In this document: positions 1 to 12,100 of the stretch, one piece after another
Layout of the letters: each line of letters opens with the position of its first letter
Numbering within the stretch: position 1 is the stretch's first letter
Source: Callaeas wilsoni
Lineage: Eukaryota > Chordata > Aves > Passeriformes > Callaeidae
Direction: 5' to 3'
NCBI GenBank assembly: GCA_013398955.1
Contig: VWPU01008385.1
Span: 1 to 64,000, forward strand
Length of the DNA stretch: 64,000 bases
Position numbers and translations under genes: made by a program
The notes under the pieces: generated by a model
What the model was told of the DNA's origin: nothing
The model's database searches: none
What the model saw: the letters and a program-made list of their open reading frames with translations, nothing else

Positions 1-12
1 GGGAAATTCCCC
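1..12 (+). promoter_or_regulatory. NF-kappaB binding site in the REL promoter
   Basis: The first ten bases, gggaaattcc, match the consensus GGGRNWYYCC, and the site also reads as a kappaB element on the other strand. It lies about 110 bases before the REL start codon. The REL promoter is known to be autoregulated by NF-kappaB in other vertebrates, so this is probably a feedback site. The window cuts the promoter, so further upstream sites cannot be judged. Confidence 0.75.
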
Positions 13-120
13 CTGAAAAGGGCGGCGAGCCCGGCAGCCGCGGCCGTCCGTGCGTCCCTGCGAGGTGTGCGGGCCCGGGCCGGAGCCCCGCGGCGCAGAG
101 GCCGGAGCGGAGCTGTCAGC
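13..120 (+). promoter_or_regulatory. REL core promoter and 5'UTR (partial, CpG-rich)
   Basis: The stretch is GC- and CpG-rich, with a GC box (gggcgg) at 20-25 and no TATA box. CpG density continues to about 260, inside intron 1. The transcription start cannot be fixed from sequence and probably lies between the GC box and about 90. Confidence 0.6.
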
Positions 121-127
121 ATGGCCG
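121..127 (+). CDS. REL: REL coding exon 1 (start codon)
   Basis: This exon holds seven coding bases, ATG GCC G, followed by the consensus donor gtgagc. The remaining two bases of codon 3 come from exon 2. A tiny first coding segment is normal for REL. Confidence 0.9.
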
Positions 128-3100
128 GTGAGCGGCGGGGCTGGGCGGGGGGCGCGGGGAGCGGCCCCGGGGGACTCCGAGCGCTCTCCGCCCTTCCTCG
201 CTGGTCGCGTCGGGTGCTTACGCTGCGAGGCGAAAGCAGCGGTGGCTTGTTCGGATGAGTCGCGATGGGATCTTACAAGGCTGTTCCATTTCAAATGGAT
301 CTCTTAAGTCTTGAAATCGTGGCGTGGAAGCGTTTAGGTGTTAAATAAGCGCTGGGGTCTCGTATCTGGGCTGGAGGCAACAGGCTGAAGGTTGGGTGAT
401 GCTCATCAGGATCCTGTTCACATCGGAACTCGGCTGTGAGAATGCAAATGAATGAGAAACAGCGATGGCACAAATGCAAAGTAACGCAGATAAGGGATCG
501 TGTTTTGAGTAATTACAACAAAAAGCACTATTAAGTTTCTAGAGGCGAAATTAAACCGAGTTTGTCATCCTTTCGGGAGGCGTCTCTCTGGTATCTTTCT
601 TAGGGTTAAAAAAAAATCCCTAAATCTAAAACTTGGCTATACTAATTAGATTAGTATTTCTAGGCGAAGCTGCTTTTCAGAACCTGAGTGTGTGTGTTCT
701 GTTTCCACTTAGCAAGGTATGAACTTTCACTCCTGATAAATACATAGGTGTGCTATCAACATAGAGAGAAAACAGCTGGGCTTGTCCTTTAAGTGTTATG
801 ATTTATTTTAGAGTGGCAACAATGAAGCAGGAGAGGGCAGTTTCGGTTTTTTTTTTCTTCATGTCTTTATGTATTTTCAGTGTAATTAGGAACCAGATAA
901 GGAATTTTTTCAGCGGGGGAAGTTTATAACTTCCTGGTACTAGCTAGCTTTTTTCGTTGGGTTTTTTTTTTTTTTTTTTCCTTGCCGTTTTGTAATGTAA
1001 CACGACAGTAAAGAGGAACTTCATGAGCGTTTTTTGGTCTCTGTTAGAATTTGTGCAGTTTACGGACTTGTAGGTAGATTACTGCTTTTTCAAATCAAAT
1101 CGTGTTATGTTTCCAGTTACTTTTGCTTAAGCTGGAGTGTGCTGTAACAAAGCTTTCACCATCCTCTGTCTTTGCCTGAGGTGTTGCAGAAGGTTGCGAG
1201 TGGATGGATTCATGCTTTTTAGAAATGACAGACTTGGGGCCACCAGGGATTTGTACAGAGCAGTGACGACAGAGTTAAAGGGCGATGCTTCTCCCATCTG
1301 CGTCTCACTGCAGTCACCTCAGGCTGGAGGGTTTTGGGTGATACTTTCACATCTTCCGCAAAGACCCACAGCTGCTCTGCTTTCACACGCAGGTGTCGAT
1401 GGAGGGTCTGTTCACCGGCCACTCCTGGCCATGCAAGAAAATGACAAATTGGGCATTTCCTCCAGAGCCTGCTTGCTTGGAGCAAAGGAACGAGACAGAA
1501 CCCTTGATCGTGTTGTCACTTTGCTTGGTGGCAGCGTGTCACACTTCCTCCCTCATGGCACAGGCCGTGTTAAACTTTAGACCATCATGGGTTTCTTGTC
1601 ATGGAGCGGTCTGATGGACGTTTGTTCCGAGTTTTAGGGATTGTCTTTTTGTTCCTCTTTGTATTGCTCAAAATGTGAGAGTAAAACACCCTTCAGTTCT
1701 TGAATGAGCATAAACTGGCTGAACTCTGAGCTGTCACTGCTTTTACCTCTTTTCTTTGCTGAACTCTCAGAGCTGTCATTGCTTTTACCTGTTTTCCTTG
1801 CGTATATAATTGGGACACTTGATCTCCTGTATTGTCTTTAAAATTATTCAGTGTTGTGTTCAGGGCAGGAGGGGGAAAAAGCAATTTAATAACAAAAAGA
1901 ATGACAGGCAGGTTATAATATGTAGCACAATGTTTCTATTGCTAGTATGCGTATAGGCAATTAAAATTAATTACAAAGACAAATTAAACTCTTAAGAATT
2001 TAGATGAAGGATTAGCAGATTTTTTTCTTTTCTCCCATTTCAAATGCTTTATGGAGTAGTTGTGGACAGGCAGGTAATAGGAGTAGCTGTGCATTTCTCT
2101 TCCAGAATTAGTGAGAGTTTGGGTTTTGGCGTATCTCACATTTGTTTGACAAACAAAGCGAGACCTGAGGAGGACAGGTCTGTAGTGACTGTGTGGAAAC
2201 TAACAGACCTCTGTGTCTGTGAGGGCAGATTGTGAAATAGTTAAGTTGTGCCACTTCACAAACACACTGCTGATTTACAGAAATAGGGAACACTGGACAC
2301 TTGGCTGCAGACTGCTGATAATACCTCTCGTTCGCACAAACACTTCTGTGTGTTTCCTCTCTACACAAAACATGATGACACTGATAATCACAGCAGAGAT
2401 GATAACGTGATTCTTAAATAGGGAGAGAGGCAGCCAAGATAAAATGAAGTTTAATGTTTAATCTCTGGAGGCTGCCGCGTCACCGCGCTTTACTTTCCCA
2501 CAAACACACCTGCTGCCGAGCGGTGGGTTTACCTTCAATGGCATTTGTTTCAACCACAGCCCTGTAAAGATCACCGAGCCCAGAGTTCTAAAATAAAGGG
2601 CTCTTAATAGGTGAGAAAGTAGCCCTCTCAAGCGAGTATTAATAGAACGTGAAGGGAAGTTGTTGGTTAAAGCAGCAAGAGTTAAAGACCTCAAGTGTTT
2701 GCCCTCTTGTAGTTTCAAGCGGCGAGGCTCTGGCTAGTTTTGACGAATGTGCACCCATATTTCTGTGGGTGTCCTGCACGTCTGGTTAGCAGCTATGTAA
2801 GCATGAGAATCTCCCAGGAGGAAGATTAGTAGGCACTTTGCTGCAGTGTTGTCATTTTAACTTGGAAAACAGATTTTTAATTTAGTATATGGATGCGTGT
2901 CTGTATTTGTGCTGTATCAGTGCAATAGCATAAGTAAACTGAAGTGTGAAAGTTAAAACAGCCGTACACAGATGTGTGAGCGTGGTTTTGTGAGAAGCTC
3001 AGACTTCTGCTCTCTCTGAAACCAGCTTTACGTCATTTCTAGCCTTTTTTGTTATCAATGCCTATCTTCCCCTTCCCTTTTGCTGGACTTGCTTGTTTTC

Positions 3101-6100
3101 CAGAAAGAGAAAATATGCAAAGCTCATCTACAAGAGGGATGAGGTAAGAGCTGGGAAGTATCTAGAAAAGGGACTATCCTCCTAAGTAACTGGACCTAGA
3201 CTAGTGGCTAATGTGTATGTAATGTGACAGCTCGTGGCTGGTGATCAGAAAGTTATTTAAAATCTACCTGATGGGAGGTGATCAGTTTAGAAACTGCATT
3301 TTGACTGACTCTTAGAAGGGTCTATAAAGCGTCCTGAACCATAGTTCCCAGAGGTTTTGACCCCAAACACAGTCCCAAGTGGAAGTGCATTGTGCTTTTG
3401 AAGAGGCATTCGGGTTTTGCAGAGGCTCCAGTTGTTGAGGACAATCCCAGCACAGGAGCTGCTCTCACACGGCGGTGGCTGCAGTTCCACCGCTGCCTGT
3501 AGGTGTGTGACAGATAAATGTGCATTCAGGTCAGACCGAGGTGACGTCTCAGATGTCGTTCTTTCCATCCATCCCTTCTCTGCTGCTCTTGATTACTTTA
3601 TCTCTTAGGTTATAATATTTTCCTACTTTGGGTATGAGCTGCTGCAGCCCTGGAAATGTTTTGCGATCAACAAATCCCAGGCATAAAGTTCGAGCTTTGT
3701 GTTGGCAGGGGTACCTAAACCATTGTAGGTGCAGCAAAAGAGAAGCCTTTATTATGGAGTTAGGATTGGAATCCGCCTCTTTGCCAAAACTCATGTGCTG
3801 TGGACTCACAGGCAGCATAGACCTTGGGCAAAAGGAAGTAGGGGTTCTTTTACCCTTTCAGCACTTTCAGTGTATTTAATAACTGTTTTGCTTGTTATGT
3901 TGAAGTCCAAGCACTTTTTGTTCAGTGCTGTGCCACAGGATATTGTCTGTCCTGTTTGTGATGCTCAGCCTTGCTTGAGGAGGATGCTATTATATGAAGA
4001 TGACAGAGAGCTCAGTAGACATTTCCATAAGCTATGTTCTTCTGATCGTGTAGCACTGTGATGATTCAACTTCAACAATATTTACTTAGCCTCTGTTGTT
4101 TGTTTTTCACATGCCATCCCACTGTTGTCACTGTTTGATTGACTGTCCTGTTTGATGTTCTCGGTGAGATATATTAAATAGCTTGTTACTGGCTGGCAAT
4201 AAAACATCACTTGAAAAGCACTTAGGCTCTTGCTAAGTTAATGTCTTTCTAACCCCCCCGTTTAAGAGTTCTGCTGTCTCTTATTCTCATCTATCACTCA
4301 GTGTTTCCTGAAAACCTCCCTTTTGACAACTGCCCAAAAGCTTTTCTGAAGTTTCATTGTCTGGGGAGATACTGCAACTAGAAACCAGCCCCATGGGAGA
4401 TGGGCAGCTCAAAATGTAGAGTTCAATACGAGCAATCAGGCATTTTTTGAGCTCACAGTGATAGTATTCCACCCAGTTGGGTGGGGGTTTTTTGCATAAT
4501 TTGAATAGTTTCTGCTGCACTGTGATAGGAACTAAATCAATCAATTCTGAGCAAACATCTTCACTTTCAGAGGATGCTTAAGAGAACACAGCAGTTGACA
4601 GTACCAGTGCCTGGAGAGGACAGCCATTCTTAAAGCTGTATTAATCCTAAAAATGTCAACCATTCCCTCAAAGTAATGGTTTGTGTTTTGTTGTATAAAA
4701 TCTTCTTGCATCAGACACATTTTCTATGATGGTTAAAAGAAGCTGAGTTCTAGATGAGATGGAGGAAAGGGTGTCTTTTTTGCTAATTACTTCCATGGCA
4801 TTGATACCCTGGATGTTTCATCCAAATCTGTTATCTTCCGTTGCACCCCACCTTTGAGATGTACATAAAAATAAAGAGTAGATTTTCTGGTAAGGTAGGC
4901 CAAGTGGAAAGATGGTAATGTAAATCAAAAGTCTAGAAATTCTATTTCTTGCATCTTCTGCTGCTTTTTAAGCTCTACTGTGTCCTAACATTAAAAATAT
5001 TTTATTTTTAAGGTGGCCCTGAGCCCTACATTGAAATATTTGAGCAACCCAGGCAAAGGGGCATGCGTTTCAGATACAAATGTGAGGGAAGATCAGCAGG
5101 CAGCATTCCAGGAGAACACAGTACTGAAAACAATAAGACCTTCCCTTCCATCCAGGTAAATACCACTTTTATCCGGGAATTACCATGGCCCACATTACCG
5201 TGGTGCTCGTAGCGATGTGTTGGACTCTGCACAGTAAATACAATGCTTTTCATCTCGCGTTCTGTGATTCTTTCCTTGGCATGCAAATGGAGTTGCAGCA
5301 GAGTGGGAAAAGAGTTATTTGCTCATGGTCACGAAAAGATTTGGTTTACAAAAAGAGGAGAAAGTGCAGAGGTGGTTTACAAAGTGCTGCTGGAGGGGAC
5401 TCAGTGAAGACTCAAGGTCTGGGAGCCATTCATTAGTAGCTTTCGCTGTATGCACGTTTGCTCTGCTTTCTTAGTTAGGTGACGTGCGTTTGGTTTTACG
5501 GTTTGGACCGCAGCGTGAATTTTGGGAGAGCGTTGAAGGAATTTGCCTACAAAATGTGGAAAGGCTTTGAAACGTTGCTGGGCACAGCATGAAAGAAGGC
5601 GCTTTGTACGAGCGAGCAATCGCCCGTGATGCGGCGAATGGGCTCTGCAAAAGACACCAGCGTGGAGTGTGTGAAGTCAGAAGGGGGTACAGAACTTAAA
5701 AATGAGCTGAGAAAGTGGAATTGTCTCCTCAGAGCATCTGCAATGTTGATCAGTTGGATGGTTGCACCATGGATGGGTAGGGAAATCCAGAATGAAGGGA
5801 TTCAGAGGAGCCCTGGCAGATGTGATCAAAGCAGGGACAAAGAGCTGGAATGGAACCACCTGGGCAGTAGCTTTCACAGGTTGGACAAAGGAGACCCTAG
5901 ACAGGCAGGGTAAGAGGAAAGAATTTCTGGTCCCCTGTCTGATGTTTAAGGTGCCATGGTTTCTGTGATCTCCTTCAGTTTGGAGAAAGTCTGTCAGAGC
6001 TGAGATTAGAGGAGAAAGCTCAGATTTAAATGGGAAGTTAAGAGCACTTGCCATCTTGCAGTACCTAGGAACAGAGACTGTGTATCTGTGTTTGCAGAGT

Positions 6101-9100
6101 GTGCAAGTATAAAAAAAACAATGTGGAGCCCGAAATGGAGTCTCTGGAATCACAGCAGAAAACGAACAGATAGCGGAGATGTGAAGTGTGACAAATATGA
6201 GATGTTTTATGCTGAGACATAAAAGCTCTTTGAGAGGGAGGGTTTGACAAAAGAGTGTTGGCAGTCGCGTTGAGCGGCAGAGTGAGTCTCGATTGCATAA
6301 AGCAACTGTGAAAGCTGGTCCAGCCCTGGAGCCAGAATTACTAAGGGAAGAAGCAAAGAAGGTTTCCCTTTGACTATCACAGTGCCAGATTTGGTTAGGG
6401 AATGCAGGAAATGGAGATGGTGCCAGACTAATTTTTTTCAGCACTCTGCCAATTGAACAAGGAACTGTGTGGGCTGTTGGCAAGAGCAGAGGCTTGCACA
6501 GACTCTCAGCCTAAGTCTGTCACAGCACAAGCTGAATGGGCTGAATCAAGCCTTGATTCCTCTGTTCTTGGACTGTGCTGCACATGAAGGCCAGGCAGAA
6601 CCCAAAGGGGAGATGGGACGTGGGTAGGTGACCATGCAAGCCTGGCCAAGTTTGTTCTTTTGAAAGGTGTCTATTGATGACAGAGCTGATTGTACTGATA
6701 GCAGGTGATTTCTAGGTGAATTCCTGCCTCCCTGAAGCCTGTAGGAGGCTTTAGTGCTGATTAGGTTCCAGGGGAGTCCCCTCTAGAGATGGAAACGTGA
6801 ATGAGGATGAGAAGAGAGGGGTCAGGAAGAGATTAAATTTCGTGGTGTGATTATGAAGATGAACATCAAGGAGGAACTGGAGAACCAAAAGCAGCTAGAT
6901 CAGGCTTCATGTTCATGGGGCTGGGTGTGAAATGAGAGAGAAATGATGTAATGGTTGAAGAAAGTGAAGGAGTAGTGGAAGTATCATTTTAAGGGTAAAA
7001 AGTAACAGTGGCTTGTATGAAGACTGAACAGGACCAAATGGGAGATTGAAGCAAACAGATGATGACAGGTGAAAGAGCACAGTTCAAGTCCAAGGTCTGA
7101 GGTGTTGACTAAAAAGGATACATGATGGATCCTTGGAGTCTCCGGAGGAGGAGAGAAAGGGTAGGATAAGGACTGTTAGTTATAGGGCAGGGGAGGTAGA
7201 GGAGGAGAACTCACCTCTGCACCAACGTGTGCCTGAGCAAGTCTTGTATTTGCTTTCAAGTTTTTATGCGTCAAACAATTTAGGCCTGTTTTTCCTCCTT
7301 TTTTTTTTTTAATACTCCCCCACACTCGGTGACTTCACTGGTAGCCGTCAGTTCGAGGTTGCTTTTATGCAGCTGAGAAAGGAGCATTGAATTAGGCTGA
7401 TGACTGCTGTGAAAGCTCTGATAGGGGCTTAAGAATTTGGTACTCCCTAGCTTGAATGTAAGATTGAATGCTCATCTGAGAATTAGTTGGGAAAAAACCC
7501 AACAACTTCAGAGGGGATTGTGTCATGCTGTATCTGTTAAGATCCTCTTTCACTACTTAGTGTTCCATGCACAGGTAATATCCTCATCCCTGAGGCTTTA
7601 GGAGTTTTTTCCTAAGATCTTTGGAGGCAGACTTGTTCTTCAAGCAGCGTTTTTGTGTGGTCACCTACATAGCTCTGGTATTTCTTCCGTAGGATAAAAT
7701 TTATTTTCTGTAACAGGTGGGGACTGATACCCAAAATCTCGAAAATATCTCGCTTTTTTTTTTTTTTTGTAGATTCTGAACTATTTTGGAAAAGTCAAAA
7801 TAAGAACTACTTTGGTAACGAAGAATGAACCCTACAAGCCACACCCTCATGATCTGGTTGGAAAAGACTGCAGAGATGGCTACTACGAAGCTGAGTTTGG
7901 GCCAGAACGGCGAGTCCTGTCGTGAGTAATGGTGTTGCTTGGGAGTTTGTTTAATTATGCAAGTGATTTGCTAATCCCGTGTTTTAAAACTCACACTAAT
8001 GATTAAAAGGGCAATTAGAATGCTGTCTTTGCTGTAGTTTACTAATCCATCTCGGGGATCTTCTGTTCAAAGTATTTCCTTCTTTTTGCAATACCGTACT
8101 TGCACTTTTTCTTTCCTGTCACCCTTGTCTTTCCTTTATCCATTCTCCAAATGTCTGTCTTCTTTTCCTTTCTCCCGCTTAATTGTTTTTTGCCTTGTTC
8201 ATTAATACCTCTTACTCTTGAGCATGACTCTTTCTTACATGTGAAAATGATGAATCATGGAATGGGTAACAGCGTTAGAATTAGTACTTCGTGGTGGTGG
8301 TGATGGAAGTTCACATCTTCCATGGAAATGATATTTGGACTTTCTGGAGAAAGTTTGTAGTGGCTGAGTATCATGTAATCTAGAAGACAGTGGTTGTGAC
8401 ACATCTAGAAATGTGTTAGTAGCTGTCACTGTTGTTGCTTGTTGTTTGGATTGGGTTTTTTTGAGTGAAAGTACGGATTCTGCTCAGGCCCAGCTCTGTA
8501 GAGTAAGCGTGCCAGGAAAGGATCTGCTTGTGGAGGCAGTCAGGAAAACTCAGGATATCTACAAGACGTTTCTCAGGGCTATTAAGAATATCTCAAATAC
8601 AGTTGTATTTGTTGGGGTTTCCTCTAACTTTACCAAGTCTTGTATAATAAAAAGCAGAATAAGCTGCAGCAAACATGGAGTGATGATTGCTGGAGAGGGG
8701 AATTTAGCACTGGCAAAGCTGTTTGTGGTTCACAGCTTGCAATGTAGGAAATACGGAAGTAGGCTATTGCTTTGGGGTAAGCATAACTGAGCTGGGAAGA
8801 AAATCAGGTCAATATTTCAGTATATATAAGCAGCCCTTAGACACAGCTCTCAGGCCAGTGGGATTCTGTTGGTGAAATTACTCCATGTTTACATGGCTTT
8901 AGTCAGTAGGACACTATCAAAGGAGAGAGTTGAAGACACATCCCTTTTGAGGGTGGTGATTGCCTGATGGTGGAATAAACAGTGGAGATGCTTCTTCAGC
9001 ATGCAGCCCGGGCTCAAGGGATCACGGATGTGCTGCAGCGTGTTCCGGTGGCACGGGGCACGCTGACTTGCAAACATCCTAAACTGTTACAGGACCTTGC

Positions 9101-12100
9101 ACCTTCCTCTGACCATCCATTCACAGCTTCCCCTTTGTCTTCTCAGATCAAGCTTCCTCAGCCAAGGTCAAAGGAAGTCTACTGTTCTGGCCCATCCCAC
9201 TTCCTCCCCTCAGCTCTGTGCCTGCTGATCCGAAGCAGAAAAGCCCAATTGCTTAACACCTTTTCTGGCCCTGTGTTCCCATCACTGACTGCAGGAAGAC
9301 TCTGATGATTGTTTCTCCTCTTGGCATTTTGTTGCACAAGTTTCAGTGTGGAGGCACGAGGCAAGCCTGTTAGAGAGGCCATTACAGGATGTCACGCCAC
9401 GAAACACTGGGATGCTCTGCAAATATTTATTTGCAGATTGTGATTTCATCTCCATTGTATGTTTGCATCAAATCCTGTCCTTTGGCATAATGCCATGCCT
9501 CTGTTTCACTTCAGGCACTGGTGCTTGTTTGCTCCATCCATAAATTCTTCTCAATATTTTTAGGATATGAGCCTCTCAGTTTCTTACAGAATAGTAAGTG
9601 GGCTGCTTTCATTTTATTGATAATGTGAAACTGTGAGCTTTGTGTTTGACATTGGAGATCCTGATGGGAGGAGGCTCGACACATTCCCTTTGAAATGTTT
9701 CCAGCATCGGTACACTCATTTTTTTTAACAAATCATTGGTTGCTTTAAGATGAAAGAACAGTATGATCCATAATTGGATCTGGATGTTTAAAGTCATTTT
9801 CCTTTTTGTGGCTGGTGACTCAATCTTCACATTCTTCTCTTCGAGTCCGTGTTGGAGAAAAGCCTCATCCAGTACTAGTGAGCAGGAGACGTCCTCTGTC
9901 AGTAGTGTTTCTGGCTCTGTACTCTTGATGAGCATCCCAAATTGAGCAAAAATCCAATTTTTTTTTTTGTCAGTAGAAGTGGAATTATTAATCACAGATT
10001 TTGGGCTGCTCTGAGTAATTACTCTGCTTTCTGCTGTTCAAAGTTCCCCATGTTTTAAAGTTCCCAAGCTTTTTGTTCTGCCTGTGGTATAATGATCTTT
10101 GTACTGCTGCCCAAACTTGATCAGAGCCCTCCCTGGCCGAGACATCAAGGCAAGAGTATGAAAGTCAGAGCTTGTGGGGCTGCCTGCGTACTCAGATTTT
10201 TACTTCCTAGTTTCCTCTAGGAGGATGATATCATAGTTTTTTTAGATGTTTTTCATTTTTTCTCTCTCTTCCTACTTCTCCCTCTCTCTTCTCGTTATCT
10301 CACTTGCTTCCTGTCAGCGCCCATCGATGTGAAACCCCGCAGCCCTGCTGGGGCTCTTGGCAGTTCCTCCTCTGACCCAGCCAATGCTTAGGCATGGTTC
10401 AACATACACTTTCACTGTGACAGCACAGGCTTAGAAAACATTGATCATCTGAGAATTTCGGGGTGCTGAAAAGCCTCCTGTCCACGAGAGGCTTTGTCTG
10501 GGGGTATAATATGGAGCCGAGACTGTTTGTGGACTTTGAAGGGTGCTTCAAACAATCTGTGGAATACAGTGGGTATTCTGAGGGGGGGAAATGTAATGTG
10601 TGCTATGATCAAGCCCTAAAGAAAGTACCTCCTCCAGGAGCAGGTGGAAATAAGATTGCTCATCAAGGTGCAGTCCCAATCTGAATGTCAGTAGCCACGA
10701 TAAGAAGGCAGACTGCTTTAGTGAATTATGAGATGCTGCTGTGTTTTATTTTTCCCTAGGTCATGTCGTGTTCAGTTTGCAAAGGAAGCCTGTGCCTTCC
10801 TCTTGTGAGCAGAGGTTCTGGAAGTGGAGCCTGATGGCAGAGGGTTTGGGAACCTCCGAGCACAGCATATTGGGCAGAGACAAGGGAGTTTAGGGAAATT
10901 AAACTTGCCATCATGCTGGGATAGTCTTGTTCAGAAGTGTAGAACCACTGTTGGCAGGAACAAGGCGTGTCTTTAGGTGCAATAAGATGCTCTTCTGCTA
11001 AAGCAAAGAAGGTCTGTGGAGTTTCAAAGGAAGGGGAATGGCTGGTACTTCTGAAGAAAGATTCCTACTGGCACAACCCATCTTCAGAGCTTATTGTAAC
11101 ATCATGGAACACAGATTTTTTTTTTTTTTTTTTTAAACTTCCTGCTTTACATCCACTCAGCTTTGATGATGTCATGGTTTTTCCATGTGGGAAAGAGTCA
11201 GCCTGCCTGGGACTCCCCCCACCTCCTGCATCGGGGTGACCTGCACAGTTATGCAAATCAGGAGGAGCTGCAGCTCTTCAGAACTTTTCCATAACTATGT
11301 GAGATTTAAAAACCTGTTTGGACCTGTTAAAAAAAACCCTTTAAAATAATGTTTAAGATTTACATTCCCTGATAAAAGCAGGGGAGCAAATCCTTTAACT
11401 CATGCAAATTACCAGGCTTATTGATAACAAAAATGATTGTCACTGTAAATCACCCAAGACTGAGTATCTAACTTTTTAATCACTGTAGGTTTACTGCAGA
11501 GTAGTAATTTTTAATATAGAAATATATATTCTTAAGAATGTAAATGATTTAGAATTTTATTTTGGTATATTTTTGCTTCTGTGTCTGCCCTTACTTTAGG
11601 AAAAACAGCATCTCTGCTCTTCAGGTCTTTTACACCCTTCTCAAAAAAAGCTTTTTTTCATTTCTTATACTGGATGTTATCACACTAATTAACATGAATA
11701 TTTTATTTAATAGTCTGCACTGAAGATGTTATTAGTTGCTGAAATCTTGCCACATATGCTTCAGTTTTCAGAACTTGGGCATTCAGTGTGTGAAGAAGAA
11801 AGACCTGAAGGAATCCATTTCTTTACGAATCTCGAAGAAAATTAACCCTTTCAACGGTGAGTGGAAATGAGCTGGTTCTCTTGGCAGGGTGATGGGGTTT
11901 TGTTTGTTTGTCCTGTCCTGCCTTTGCTTTTGTGTTGGAGCTTAATTTTTTTTCCACAAACAATTTCTTTCTGAGAAACAGTCTTCCCCTTCTGTGTCCC
12001 TCCCAGTCTTCCCAGTCATCACATGATGAATCTATTTGGATAGTTGCCCTTTTTTTTTTTTTTTTTATTTTATTGAGTTTTTTTGATTCCCAGCGGCAGT

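Noticed and set aside
5677..6483. 268-codon open frame on the minus strand in REL intron 2
   Set aside because: It results from the purine-rich plus strand, which lacks the reverse-complement stop triplets. Composition is low in motifs, no family resemblance, no splice or retroelement context.
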